Assembly (NCBI RefSeq): GCF_007655135.1
Contig: NC_045129.1
Coordinates: 5,146,001-5,210,000 of the forward strand
Source: Punica granatum
Lineage: Eukaryota > Streptophyta > Magnoliopsida > Myrtales > Lythraceae
Direction: 5' to 3'
DNA length: 64,000 nucleotides
Under the pieces are notes generated by a model, which was not told where the DNA came from, did no database searches, and worked only from the letters and a program-made list of their open reading frames with translations. The first letter of the stretch is position 1. Each line of letters begins with the position of its first letter. Below are positions 25,636 through 36,859 of the stretch, piece after piece. A program made the position numbers and the translations under genes.

Positions 25636-25831
25636 CTTTTGGTGCCCGTACTAGTTATTTTTTAGAGATTTTACTAAATTATCTTTAAAACTCTAACTAT
25701 ATTGAGAGAAACAAAAATAGCATATCAAATATAGGCTTTTGGTGCCCGTACTAGTTATTTTATGGAGATTTCACTATATTATCTTTAAAACTCTTAACTA
25801 TATTGAGAGAAACAAACATATCAAATATAGG
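25636..25831 (+). repeat. Tandem duplication with a 100-bp period
   Basis: Two near-identical copies begin with CTTTTGGTGCCCGTACTAG at 25636 and 25736. The second copy lacks a few bases near its end. No gene content. Confidence 0.85.
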
Positions 25832-27495
25832 GACAAAATTACAATTCCACACAACTTTCTCCCATCTCCTCTCCTTACACCATGTGTCACACTTCCCATG
25901 TCCCTCTCCTTTCCTATTTGGGAGGCGGGGTCTCAGTCCCCAAATAATTTTTATGTCTTGAAAAATTTACATATAATTTGTTAAATTTTAATAAAATTTC
26001 TTATATTTGCTTCTAATAACGAGGAAAAACTATCGATTGTTCGCCCTTTTAAGGATCTCCCCTCAAAGTCCAAATCTTGGGTCCATCCTCGTTTCCTCCT
26101 TCATTAATTCTATAGACAGTCACCTTCCATTGCTTTTACTTTTTTTCTCATTTTAATAGAACTTTCTTTTTTTTCCCCTTGAAAATTTCTAATATAATTT
26201 TGATTATTTTATCAATTGCACGTGGCATGAATGCAAGTTCTAGTAATATATAAAAGCTAAGCAGCAATGTCGTGAAAGTTCCATTGGTTGGCCTTAGCTC
26301 ATGGTTAATCGTTTTTTTAGCCGTTTGGAGAATTTAATTCTAAGTCAGAGATTCATATGTTTGTTCATTTTTATATTAATATGCGTAGGTATATTGTCTC
26401 CGTTCTACGTACGTATTATACCAAAAAATATTTTATATATTCAATATATGTAGGATATCAAGAAATTTTCTCGATTACTAAATAGAACTCCTCAAGATAT
26501 GCGAAAATTTTCAAGTTCAATGTTTCAAACATTCTATAAATAAAAGAATCAAAAATTCATTTTGCACATCATCTTTTGATTCAATATAGTTTTTCCGGCA
26601 CCCTAATCCTTACATGATATCTACCACTTTTCGCATATATATAAATATATACACTACATGATTATTATCTATTAATCTATGTGATAGTCGTGTATTCATA
26701 AGAATAGAGTAAAGATTACTTTTCTCTTCTTCAGCTCTCACTCACAATTTGTAATGTGTGTAATACATGTAGCTTTGGTTATGTCTTTTATAATCAAATC
26801 AAGTCTTTATTATCACTTTTCTATCAAAATGTCTATATTAGTATTTTTCATTATAACTTTTCCGTAGACCATACTTTTATTAGGAGATTAATTTATATTG
26901 AGTTTTTTTTTTAATTCCAAATATAGAGAGATGATCTACTTGATATTAATTACTAGTATTCTTATCTTTATTTAGGATTATATATATCTCCTACTAATTC
27001 AAAAGACACTTTGTTTAGATATATACTAAAATATATTTATTAGAATTTTTAATTTCTTTTTCAATCCCACGCATCGTGCATGTCATCATCATCTATTATA
27101 TATATATATATATATATATGTATTATAGCCGTATATGGCTATGTTAAAGCATAATTAAAATCTTACTTTTGTGCTCAATTACGTTGAATTTAAATATTAT
27201 CACATGATTAATAACATTGTTGTAGTCTTATTCATCCTTGAAAAAACAGAGGCCGTCTCTGCCTCGCATCGCGATATCTCAAGATGGTCGATGGTATAAT
27301 AGAGGATTTCTAGGCTATTCAATCTCGAATACATGAACTTCGGAGTTCTTCTTAGTATCTGCAAATAAAAAAAAAAACAGAGAGACAATTGACTTGAAAG
27401 AACTAAATCCACGTACCATACGCAAATAAAAAATTGGTGTTGTACGTTCAAGGAAAATCAAATCAAGATGATTGATGAAATCTGAGCATGACAGA
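25832..27495. other. AT-rich intergenic DNA
   Basis: Low-complexity AT-rich sequence with an (AT)n run at about 27098-27119. I see no coding frame and no RNA gene. Confidence 0.6.
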
Positions 27496-27540
27496 ATCTT
27501 CTTCTTCTTCTTCTTCTTCTTCTTCTTCTTCTTCTTCTTT
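27496..27540. repeat. (CTT)n microsatellite
   Basis: About 14-15 CTT units just downstream of the NLR relic (minus strand). It gives rise to artificial poly-Ser, poly-Phe and poly-Lys frames. Confidence 0.9.
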
Positions 27541-27640
27541 CTTCCCCCTTTTTCCCCCTTTAAGTGGAAACTTGGCCAGTCTTGCCATGGTGATGTTCCC
27601 GCCATTCATGGTGATGGCGAGATTTGCCTCAGGGGTGGAC

Positions 27641-30054
27641 CTACTCCAATGCTTCCCACCATTCGTAAGGATCTACCACTACCCTCTCGAAAGAAGGGGG
27701 AAGATAAGGTGGGAAGTCATCGAGCATGGAAATCCTCTTCTGTTTTGGACGACGACCTATTTCAAGAACCTTAATGAAATCGCGAATGGGAGTCCAGTTG
27801 CATATGCTCTCTAGTTCCTGCAGATCATATAGAGTTAACCTTAGTAGCCTTCTCGATGTGGAGGGATTCGTGCATGTGTCCCTGCTAGAGCTAGCGGTAG
27901 GTCGATGCTCTGATTCTTGGCCGCCTATCACCTCCTCCACCTCTTTACAGTCACTAACACCGATTGCGTGGAGGTTGGGGAGGAGCATGAATAACTCAAG
28001 AGTTAGCACCATCTTCATCTTATGACGTCCCTCAACAAATATTTCCCCGATGAGAGGAAGCTGCAGGGTGGACGTGGCTACTGGAAGATGCGGTGGTGGT
28101 GGGGAAAGGGATGGCACTGCTATTATCTCCTCCATATTGGAGGCCATACCAATACTAATATTTTGATGTTATGGAGAAGAGGAAGCAATTCGGGCCCCAA
28201 CACAACCGTAACACTCAATCAGCAGTCTTCTAATGTCCATTGGGATATCGAAAGTTTCTCTTGCGCAATGTCCTTCACCCAAAATAATTACTTTTTGTTG
28301 AGACAGTTTCTCTCCTACATGGAAAATGGTGAGAGTGAGTGTTGGAGGTAATTCCACGTGAAAATGTTGAGAGGAAATCCATAAGTTAATAAGAGATAAT
28401 GACTTGTTTGGTTTGTAATTAAAATCAACTTGATTTTAACTTTAACTTTAACTTTAACTCAATACACTACACAACAAAAATACACATTTCCCAAGTAAAA
28501 AATTTTAACTTTAATTTAACTTAACACACTACACAACAAAAACATACGTTTTCCAAGTCAAATTTTTAATCCCAACTCATTTGTCCTTTTCCACAATCAA
28601 AATTAAAGTTACTTTTAACTCTGAATCTAAACGCATCGTTATTGTCTTAAGTTTTTGAGTTGCAGATACACCCGAGTCCGAAATAAGCCTGTAAATTTTT
28701 CCGAACAGTTTCTCATTCCATATCCAACCGAAAAGATCCCCAGGGAACTTCCATCTTGTCAATTCTATCATTCCAATACGAAACATCTGTACAAGCTCCT
28801 ATGAGGAGAACCTATGACTTTATTATCGTCACGTGTTGTGCCTATGTGTACTTGTTCAACTCATTCGCATTTCGAAAACGGCATTGGAGCACTTCCAACT
28901 TCTTCAATTTCCCAACTTCTTCCCCCTTCACTTCAATCCAACCCATTCCAAGGACCTGTAGCTTCAGCAATTTGCCTACCACTCCATCTGGTGTCCTCTC
29001 AATCCCCGTCCCTGTTATGCCAACATCTCCAACCAATCTGGTACTTCTTTAATACCTCTTCACCATCGGAGATCCGACTTCCTTACTGATGTCAACTTTG
29101 CCAGAGAAGGAAGTAGAGATAATTCAAAGCATCCTCTGAGTATTAGAGCGTACAACTTTTCCAAGTTCGTGATAGACCCTGGAACTTCTCTGATGCGGCA
29201 TTCACTCAAATTGGTGACCTTCAATCCTTGTAGCCGCTCAAAGAAACATCCCGAGATTTTACACAGGCTTCTACAATCGCTTATCAGTAGAGTTGAAAGT
29301 TGAGGACAGTATGGTGATATGGGTGGAATTACTGCTATTTAATTCATCATCAATGAGACCTTTTGAAGATTAGGTATCCATTCATCCTCATCCGGTTGAG
29401 AGACAAGCCAGCTCCCACCTTGCATGGGCCGTTTGCATTCATGATGTACAATGCCATATCCCAAATCACATCATGCATCCTACCATCATCTCTCCCTAAC
29501 CTTGAAGACTATGTGATTCAAGGAGACAAGCCTTTTCAAGTTCATCTAATATTCAGCAGCCTTCATTGTACATCTTCCACCGGCTATCGCCACAAATCAC
29601 CCACTCATCAATATAAAATTCTATCAGTTCTTCTCTATGGACTGCAGCATCTTCAGGATGCAGAGCAAACAGTAAAAGAAATTGTTGCTTCTTCGCATCT
29701 AAGCGGTTATAACTGTGCTGTAGTTTCGGGAAAACTCCTGCTTGCATCTCTTCTTGCAAGGTTTCTGGTTATTTTAGTTTTTCCAGTGTACCTTCCCATC
29801 CATGATCACTGTCCACTCCCCTCATGCTTCCCGCCATAATGACAATAGCAAGAGGCAAACCTCCACACTCCTTCACAATATTCTTTGCGATGGGTTCCCG
29901 TCTAGGAGATACAACATCAGAGCCAAGCGTCCTTGCAAACAAAGTCCATGCCTCTTCATCAGATAGAGGCCGAACTCCAATTTTTGCTTGGCACAACATC
30001 TTTTGGCAAACTTCAAGATATCGTGTTGTTAGGACCGATTCATATTCAAGATAT
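27641..30054 (-). pseudogene. Decayed CC-type NLR resistance gene (RPS2-like), lacking its N-terminal half
   Basis: Homology starts at about 30050 with the RNBS-B site (VLTTRYLEVCQKM) and continues to LSDEEAWTLFA and the GLPLA motif (ECGGLPLAIVIMAG). The P-loop, kinase-2 and coiled-coil parts are missing. A TAA at 29769-29771 interrupts the frame, which then resumes in the same frame with VFPKLQHSYNRLDAKKQQ and EELIEFYIDEW. A second stop lies at 29553-29555 within EG(C*)ILDELEKACLLES. After that the MHD-type region (GRMHDVIWDMALY) is in another frame. Leucine-rich repeats with several more stops run to 28640, and a last LRR block is open at 28147-27644 (YDLQELESICNW), ending at 27641. NLRs of this type sense pathogen effectors. 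This copy cannot make an intact protein. Confidence 0.88.
28401..28637. mobile_element. MITE-like insertion within the NLR relic
   Basis: About 240 bp of AT-rich DNA separates two LRR blocks of the relic. The ends form imperfect inverted repeats: GACTTGTTTGGTTTG on the left and, reverse-complemented, CGATGCGTTTAGATTC on the right. It contains repeated ACACTACACAACAAAAA words and no coding frame. The ends resemble the MITEs at 11946 and 17269, so these may be one family. No clean target duplication was found. Confidence 0.5.
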
Positions 30055-30389
30055 GAATGGTTTATCTTGTACCATAAAAACTCCTCGAGGGATTTTGATC
30101 GTTGGAAAGGTTTCCGACCAGATTTTGAAGCCCAATGGATAGGTACCCCATCACAGGGAGCTGTCTGAACTCGTCTCAGCCCTATAGTACAAGTGAACTC
30201 AAAAGGTCCAATTATCAACACTAAGAAATTTAAACGTGCACATCAACAGACTCAACATCTGATATCCATCAGAAAATTTCTGCAGGAAACAGGTCATTGC
30301 CAAGGCTTCAATACAGATCCATTTAAGATATCGCAAGTTTAGTTCAAATTCATGTGAATCACAACAGAATTACTATCAAAATCTTATTC
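30055..30389. repeat. Dispersed 335-bp segment, copy 1 (between NLR relic and BED exon)
   Basis: Matches 47163-47496 in the same orientation over its whole length. I count about 20 differences including one single-base indel, roughly 94% identity. The left end coincides with the start of NLR homology, the right end with the base before the BED frame's stop codon. It has no terminal inverted repeats, no poly(A) and no long frame of its own. Confidence 0.9.
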
Positions 30390-30704
30390 TTATTCACCAT
30401 AAACGATGGCACTTTCGCTGTCTTGGTTAAAGATGAGTCCACTGCATGAAAAACCCGTAGCTTCTGTATTCTCTGTAGCCGAGCTTGTTCCATTCTTGGG
30501 CACCTGACTCATCTGTCCTTCCTTGACTTTCTGGCAAACTTCAATTCCTTGGTCTCTCTCTAAACCCAAATGCACCTTGATCCTCAAAGCCCCTCCCGCA
30601 TAGTCTTTGTTGCAGTAATTACATTGCCACCTCCTTTTATTTGGATTAGCAGGATCGAGTATCGACTTCACATGTTCCCAAGACGAATGCTTCGGTTTAC
30701 CCAT
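30390..30704 (-). CDS. BED-type zinc-finger exon (probably the front of a broken BED-NLR or hAT-derived gene)
   Basis: The frame has an ATG at 30704 and runs 104 residues to a TAA at 30390-30392. A good acceptor (TTTGCAG) lies just upstream, so the coding exon may start at about 30723, with AACCCTGCAGCAGCTGAT in frame before the ATG. The core is a plant BED finger: HSSWEHVKSIL, then RWQCNYCNKDYAGG with the CxxC pair, a histidine in RIKVHLG and a last cysteine in IEVCQKV. BED fingers are DNA-binding modules of hAT transposases and are also fused to NLR resistance proteins in poplar, rice and wheat. The decayed NLR lies 335 bp downstream on the same strand, which favours the NLR reading. The C-terminal 40 residues are not recognised. 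Whether the exon is still expressed is unknown. Confidence 0.65.
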   Translation of the reverse strand: MGKPKHSSWEHVKSILDPANPNKRRWQCNYCNKDYAGGALRIKVHLGLERDQGIEVCQKVKEGQMSQVPKNGTSSATENTEATGFSCSGLIFNQDSESAIVYGE

Positions 30705-31399
30705 ATCAGCTGCTGCAGGGTTCTGCAAATACAGATCCACTCTTACTCAATTATCTAAATATCAACGAACATGTGTATGCAGCACATAGAACTTGAAAAC
30801 TAATCATCAGCAGAATATATGCTATAAAAGTTTACACCAATACCTGCAAGTCTTCAAAGGAGGGGGGGTGGTTGGAGGGGGAAAACAATGCTTACAGGAA
30901 AGAAGATTATCATTAATCTAGAATTACCTGTGTCCTTTTTGGATGGTCAGTCGATTGGCAAATGATCTTAGTATACAACACCAAAGGTCCGATTTCTTGT
31001 GGCTTACTTGACTCTCGACTGTGTGTGTATACTTTAACCATAAAACAGCAAAAGTGTTTGAACAAAAGTGGACTGGCACCCTGCACATAGAAAAAGCCCA
31101 CTAGATCAATCATTATTATACTAATCGGTAAAAGAAAGTATAAAGTGAACATTGGGAGGAGGAGGAGGTGGAGGTTCCGACCCAAATGATCTTAGAAGTT
31201 TGTCAACTTTCTGATGTGTTCAGGTTCCCATGCGGACCACCTACTCCCCCTGTTAAATAATAATAATAATAATAGGAGTCCGTTGAAGCAGACTGCAGAC
31301 AATGATAGAGAATGAACTTTGTGGCTCAGATGGCATAGTATGGTCGAATCCCTTAAAATGGTCAAAAGACTGGAAAAGGATTATATAGCATGGTTGTTT

Positions 31400-31580
31400 C
31401 CTGCTGTTCGGCGCTTATTCTGTTTAAGTAAGGTCTCGGGCGTAAGCCCTTGTGAACACAGGAAATCCATGTGGGGAGAGTTTTACTTCTTAGCGGGCCT
31501 ATCCGACTCGACTACATTAATCGGGGTCCAATTGAGCTTCCGGATAACAGGATTCACAATAAAATAAAATAAACAACAAG
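31400..31580 (+). mobile_element. tRNA-derived SINE-like element
   Basis: A GCGCTTATTCTG...GGTCTCGGGCGTAAGCCC head recalls the A/B-box part of plant SINEs. It is followed by AGAGTTTTACTTCTTAGCGG and an end CCAATTGAGCTTCCGGATA. The tail is AATAAAATAAAATAAA. The same order of words appears on the other strand at 32742-32915. Confidence 0.5.
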
Positions 31581-32741
31581 TGTTCCTTTCTACATACCAA
31601 AAAGAAATGGGTCAGATAAAAGTGAGTCGAGTGCTTCCAGTTTCAGTGAAGCAAAGAGCAATTCAGGTCCCAGAGGTTCTCCGGAACACAGTGCCAATAT
31701 ATTCGCTGCTGCCGGATGGATCCATGAAGCTGTTGCTTCTTGTGTGTGGAAATCGGGAAAGAGGAAATTAATTCGCAGGTTTCTTGGTATGATGTAGCAG
31801 AAAAGCATGTGTGAGAAAACAAACAGAAGCTCGAATACAAGAAATTGCAAGGGTCAATAGGAGTCTTCTATCAGTCTTCTTTGGTTGGAAGGCACCAGGA
31901 AACAACCTGCGGTCCCTTTAATGTTTAAATCAAATATTATTAATTGATCGACTGAATGGGAAGGAATGCTTTTCCATTATAATCATTTATTTCTCTGGTT
32001 TAAATGGAACTTTCCGTATGTATTAGATATTGCTGTAGAGTCCCAGTAGTCATCCGCGAGAATGCACTTTGATAAGATTTGAAATCATTCTGTTTGATTT
32101 CATTGGCTTTCAAGCTTTGGGTACTAGCCGGGGTTGCCTGGTTGATTAACTACATCAACGGGGCTTGAAGAAGGCGCGCTTTGGCCATTGCACTGCTTCT
32201 CAACAATGTCGGATGGATCGTCATGTGACTTCAGGACCAGCTGTAGCTGCTATATAGGAAGGGAAGAGTGCATGCAGCTGCAGCTGCAAAGCACTCTTTC
32301 CTTTTGATTTTATACAGAGAGCTGTTTCTTTCAATCAACAGTCGGATTCTCATCACCAGCCTCCTGTCGGATGCTCATCGGATTTTCTCATCCACCAGTC
32401 TTAACCTCATCTGTCCGTAAAAGATAATCTAACGCGACACCAAATATACAGTATGGGTTCCTGTTAAAGATGGAGTGACATGAAAGAAGACTCACGCTTT
32501 CATTACTGAAGCTGAATACGTTGCAGAACCGCAGAGGAAAATCCACTGTAGCAGATTTCTTAGTATTGTATGAACAATGTAATGCTTTTCGTGTGACGAG
32601 TTTTAATATTCAAAAGTATATTCTTTTACGGTAGGAAGGCACCACGAAATCACTGTTCTTCCCAAAATGACATCCACTGAAGGGTTTACCTTTTGACCAT
32701 AAAGAATTGGGAAAACATATGGCAAGCACTTAGCTTCCTCT

Positions 32742-32915
32742 TTTTTTCTTCTTTTTTTTTTTAACATAGTATTCGGAAGTCCAATTTGGACTCGACTAAT
32801 TCAGTTGAGTCGAGTTGGTTCATTAAGGGGTAAAACTCTTCCATTGTGAATTTTCTCCATTCACGAAACTCAGACTCGAGATCTTTCTTAAGGGGCAAGC
32901 GCTGAACTATTTAAA
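32742..32915 (-). mobile_element. tRNA-derived SINE-like element with poly(A) tail
   Basis: On the minus strand the order is GCGCTTGCCCCTTAAG, a degenerate B-box region (TCTCGAGTCTGAG), GAAGAGTTTTACCCCTTAAT, GGACTTCCGAATAC and then an A-rich tail (the T-run at 32742-32762 on the plus strand). This matches, block by block, the element at 31400. Confidence 0.55.
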
Positions 32916-32929
32916 CCAATCCATGTTAG

Positions 32930-35900
32930 TAAGCACTTAGCTTTTTCAAATTCATTAGTGACATCGTGTCTATTACTTCCTTATACGATCCTTAAGGATT
33001 GCTTTCAGTTCTCTGCCTTTTTAATATCCAGTTTCTTATCCATACCATATTATTTTCTTCTACAGTGTCATTTAATCAAGAGGGCGTGTCACCGGTGACC
33101 TATTTGATGAGGATGCGTCATTTAATACCGGAAGCCTTTTGCTGTTGCGTTTCCGAGCTGAAATGTCTTTAATCTTTTCCATGTATTGTAATGTCCCAAA
33201 CTTTTCTTTTTTGCTTGCTTATATATTGTTTGTATATATAGATATATAAACATGTACTGGCTAGAAGAGGAACCCTGCTGCGAATGGTGGTGATTAAATT
33301 TTAATAATGGAATTACAAAATAAAACAATAAAAATTATATAGTTTAAGAAAGTGAAAGTCTGAAATCGACTTGCTAAATTCAAAATTCAGATAATACTAA
33401 TTTCATAATTAGATAATTAGAGATATAGCTTAAATGTAAAATAATTTTTTAGGAAAGCAAGTAACTGCAAAAGATAATTATTGAAGTACATAGTCAAGAA
33501 AAATTAATTATTTCCTTATCATAACAAAAAATTATTAATGAAATCGCCGATTTTGATTAAATGCGGCGGTGGCAACAAAATAAGTACTGTAAGATAATTC
33601 TTTTGTTTGCCAAGGAAAATGATAGTTGCATTAAAAAGTCGAAGTAATTAGAGAAATAATAAATGAGAAAATTAGATTTGAAAAAATAAATTTATTCCTA
33701 CTTAGAAAATTATTAATTTCGATTTGGTGATATGTATAGACATAAATTATAACAAGTAAATGAATCACATTTACTAACATAGTTATTGGATAGTGTGTAT
33801 TAAAAATTTGCATACATATATATTGACATTTAAATTATGAACACATTCCTACTTTGTTATGGTAAAAAATTTTCAGAAAAAAGTATAATATCCATAAAAA
33901 CTATATTATATTGTAAATTAAGAGAGTTAAATTTATAATATATGTCACATAAAAGATATTTTAGAAGGAAAAGTCTTAAAATACTTTTGGATTACAATGT
34001 TGAAGTGTATATATGGCCCTAATATGAAAGGTAAAGTTTTTCTCGAAAAATATAGAAGATAATTAATATTGATTTTTAAATATAATAATTTCTTAAACTT
34101 TGAAAATTAGATGAATTGTCATATATCTAGATAAAATTGATAAATGATATTCTATGTTGTGAACCTTATTATGAAAATCTAAAATTAATAAAGCATCCTA
34201 CAAACATAGTGATTTTGTCCTCATATTGATGATTTCATTACTCCATGTGTTTATGGTGTCCCGCTATCTTGTAATCTCATTCTAATTATTGATGTATTAG
34301 TTTTAGATCCTACTTTTGTTCGCATGTGGTAAACGATTTTAACACCTTAATATCTACTATGTTATAACTTATAAATAAATAAATAAATAAATAAAAGTAA
34401 AATTCTCATGCAAAATTAAAGAATAATGAAAAGAGAATATAGAAAAAATATTAACAGCTACAATGACCGAGCAGAAAAATAACACCTCAAAATTTACTAT
34501 GTTATAAATAAAAATGAGTAAAATAAATTCTGATCAAATAGAAAAATAATAAAGAGAGAAGATAGAAAAAATGTTTATAGTCATGAATAACTAATTGAAA
34601 AAATCGCTTGACTTGCAAAGATCACGTATGATATATGGATAGACTCAAAAAAAAAAAAACATTATTAGAGAAAGAAAGTGGAAAATTAAGAAATTATCGA
34701 GTGAGAGAAACTTCACTTTCCTTTACATGAAAAGAGTATCTAGTATTCATATATATTTTAGAGGTGCTAATACTTGGATTCTCGAATTTGTGACGAATCA
34801 ACAGATAGGTTCCCGGAAAAACTACAGACATAGATTAGCCAAAAGCTAACCTGCATTATTTTATTTATTTATTATTTTTATATATTCATTTAAAAATCAT
34901 TACGTATTTATATATTCTTCTCTTCTCTACCATATTATAAAGCCAAAGACCTCCTTTCTTCTCACTTTTGCTTCTTGAAAATACCTTTAGCATAATAAGT
35001 TCAATTAATAGTAACCCTTAAATTAAGATTATAATTGTAATTTTATTCTCTTCCCTCCCATAACTTTTTCCCCCTCATTCGTCTAACTCTATTATTTTCA
35101 TTTTTAAAATTATCTTTTAGGTTATGTTTCAAACTAACTTAATTAAAAAATTGGCATTGCCCAACAATTTTTCGAACTTGGCAAGTTGATTCGTAACTTC
35201 ACAAGAAATACAATTTATTTTCTTAATTATTTGTAATTTATTATTTTAATCAATTATGGCACGGGGTTTTTTCTAGTATAATTTGAAATCCGTTCTTTAA
35301 TTCTCCAATATATTGTATATATATATTTGTATACGCATACACATACATAAGACCATGAATTTTTTTTTATAATGGTGATATATATACATGTACACACATA
35401 TATAAGACCTCGAATGTTTCTTATAATGGTTAATGGATAAATTCCTCGGTATATTCATTGTATCAAACGAAATTTCACTAAATATTTCATTATAATTCCA
35501 CTACATAATATTTACATAATCAAGATCATGCAAATTCACGAGACTTCCTCTTTGGGAGATTGTTTGCGCATGAGATTGACAAATAATTAGTTATTATATA
35601 TAATATATATAGATATATACATATTATGCATGTGTCGTAAAATATTCTATTATGTTTATTTATATGTATTTAAATGGATTTATATATTATCCTTGTTAAT
35701 ACACCTCATTAAATGCATATTTCCTCTATTTTTACACATATTGGATTATTACCTTCTTTTTTTTTAACTTTTGATATGATACGAAACCAGTTTAATGCCA
35801 ATTTTCACATTCGTTTTCTTAAAATTTCTTCCTTATAAGACGGTCCTAATTCGGAAAACTAATTATTGAAAAGATTCCGGCCTAAATGTCTAGGCTCGTT

Positions 35901-36110
35901 CAAACATCACGTTGGATTTATATTTACTCATAGGATGTCTTGTTCATAACAAAATCATTATAATAAGGGCCATCATGTGTTCCATGATGTTATATGTCCT
36001 CATAATCACATCCAAAATGCAGAAGCGTGCGGCCGGAGGGTGCTCAAGTCAAGTGGAACAATCCCTTAACTCGCAGTCGCCTCAAAATGTCTACGTGCTA
36101 AGTGACTCAT
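32930..36110. other. AT-rich intergenic DNA
   Basis: About 3.2 kb of very AT-rich sequence without a supported gene, RNA or recognisable element. A short TAAA run lies at 34371-34394. Confidence 0.6.
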
Positions 36111-36171
36111 GTTAGGCCTTGTTGAAACGACCAAAGGGATGGACCAAAGCATGGTTTTCAAAATCATGATT

Positions 36172-36313
36172 CGAATCGTAGAATCGTACGATTCTACGAT
36201 TCAAAGAGGGCCATGCGATTCCGAGTAAGGGGATTGAGTCGGAAAACGTACAATCGCATGTGAATCGGGTGTTGGATCGCGGAATCGCAGAATCGGGCCG
36301 ATTCTGCGATTCC
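36172..36313. repeat. Two palindromes made of ATTCNACGATTC-like words
   Basis: 36172-36201 is a perfect 30-bp palindrome centred on CGTACG (arm GAATCGTAGAATCGT). 36281-36313 has 15-bp arms (GGAATCGCAGAATCG) around a 3-base spacer. The DNA between them repeats the word GAATCG several times. Such clusters are seen in plant transposon ends; no transposon gene is nearby. Confidence 0.85.
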
Positions 36314-36484
36314 GGATTCAGCCCAGATTCACATGAAGCCCAAGCCTGATTCGGGCGAAGCCCAGGCCTCAGCCCGATAGGCTTCCCCGCGCCCCCGCCC
36401 CCCCCTCTCCCCCTTCGGTTTCCCCTTCTTCTCCAGCGCTCAGTTTCTCCCCTCTGTTCTGTGCCCTAGCCTCCCCGACGTCCC

Positions 36485-36859
36485 CGTCTTCGACATTTCT
36501 GCAGCAATTTCGCCCGATTTTCTTCTTTGTTCCGACGAGCTTGAAGCTACGTGACCGTGGGTCCGTGGTTCCGAGTCCGAATTCCACTTCCACAGTGACC
36601 GAGCCTCCCCGTCTTCGACATTTCTGCAGCAATTTCGCCTGATTTTCTTCTTTGTTCCGACGAGCTTGAAGCTCGGTGATCGTGGGTCCGTGGTTCCGAG
36701 TCCGAATTCCACTTCCACAGTGACCGAGCCTCCCCGTCTTCGACATTTCTGCAGCAATTTCGCCTGATTTTCTTCTTTGTTCCGACGAGCTTGAAGCTCG
36801 GTGATCGTGGGTCCGTGGTTCCGAGTCCGAATTCCGCTTCCACAGTGACCGACTCTGCT
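36485..36859. repeat. Three near-identical 125-bp tandem repeats
   Basis: CGTCTTCGACATTTCTGCAG starts at 36485, 36610 and 36735, a period of 125 bp, with only a few changes between copies. The period is not a multiple of three, so the long minus-strand frames through the array shift frame at each unit. I treat them as artefacts of the repeat, not as a gene. GC content is well above the flanks. Confidence 0.9.

Noticed and set aside
27472..27814. Frames with poly-Ser or poly-Phe
   Set aside because: Produced by the (CTT)n microsatellite and the antisense of the NLR relic.
28022..29839. Plus-strand frames of 91-158 codons across 28-29.8 kb
   Set aside because: Antisense of the NLR relic.
31590..31850. 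86-codon minus frame
   Set aside because: No recognisable motif, lies beside a SINE-like tail, no upstream support.
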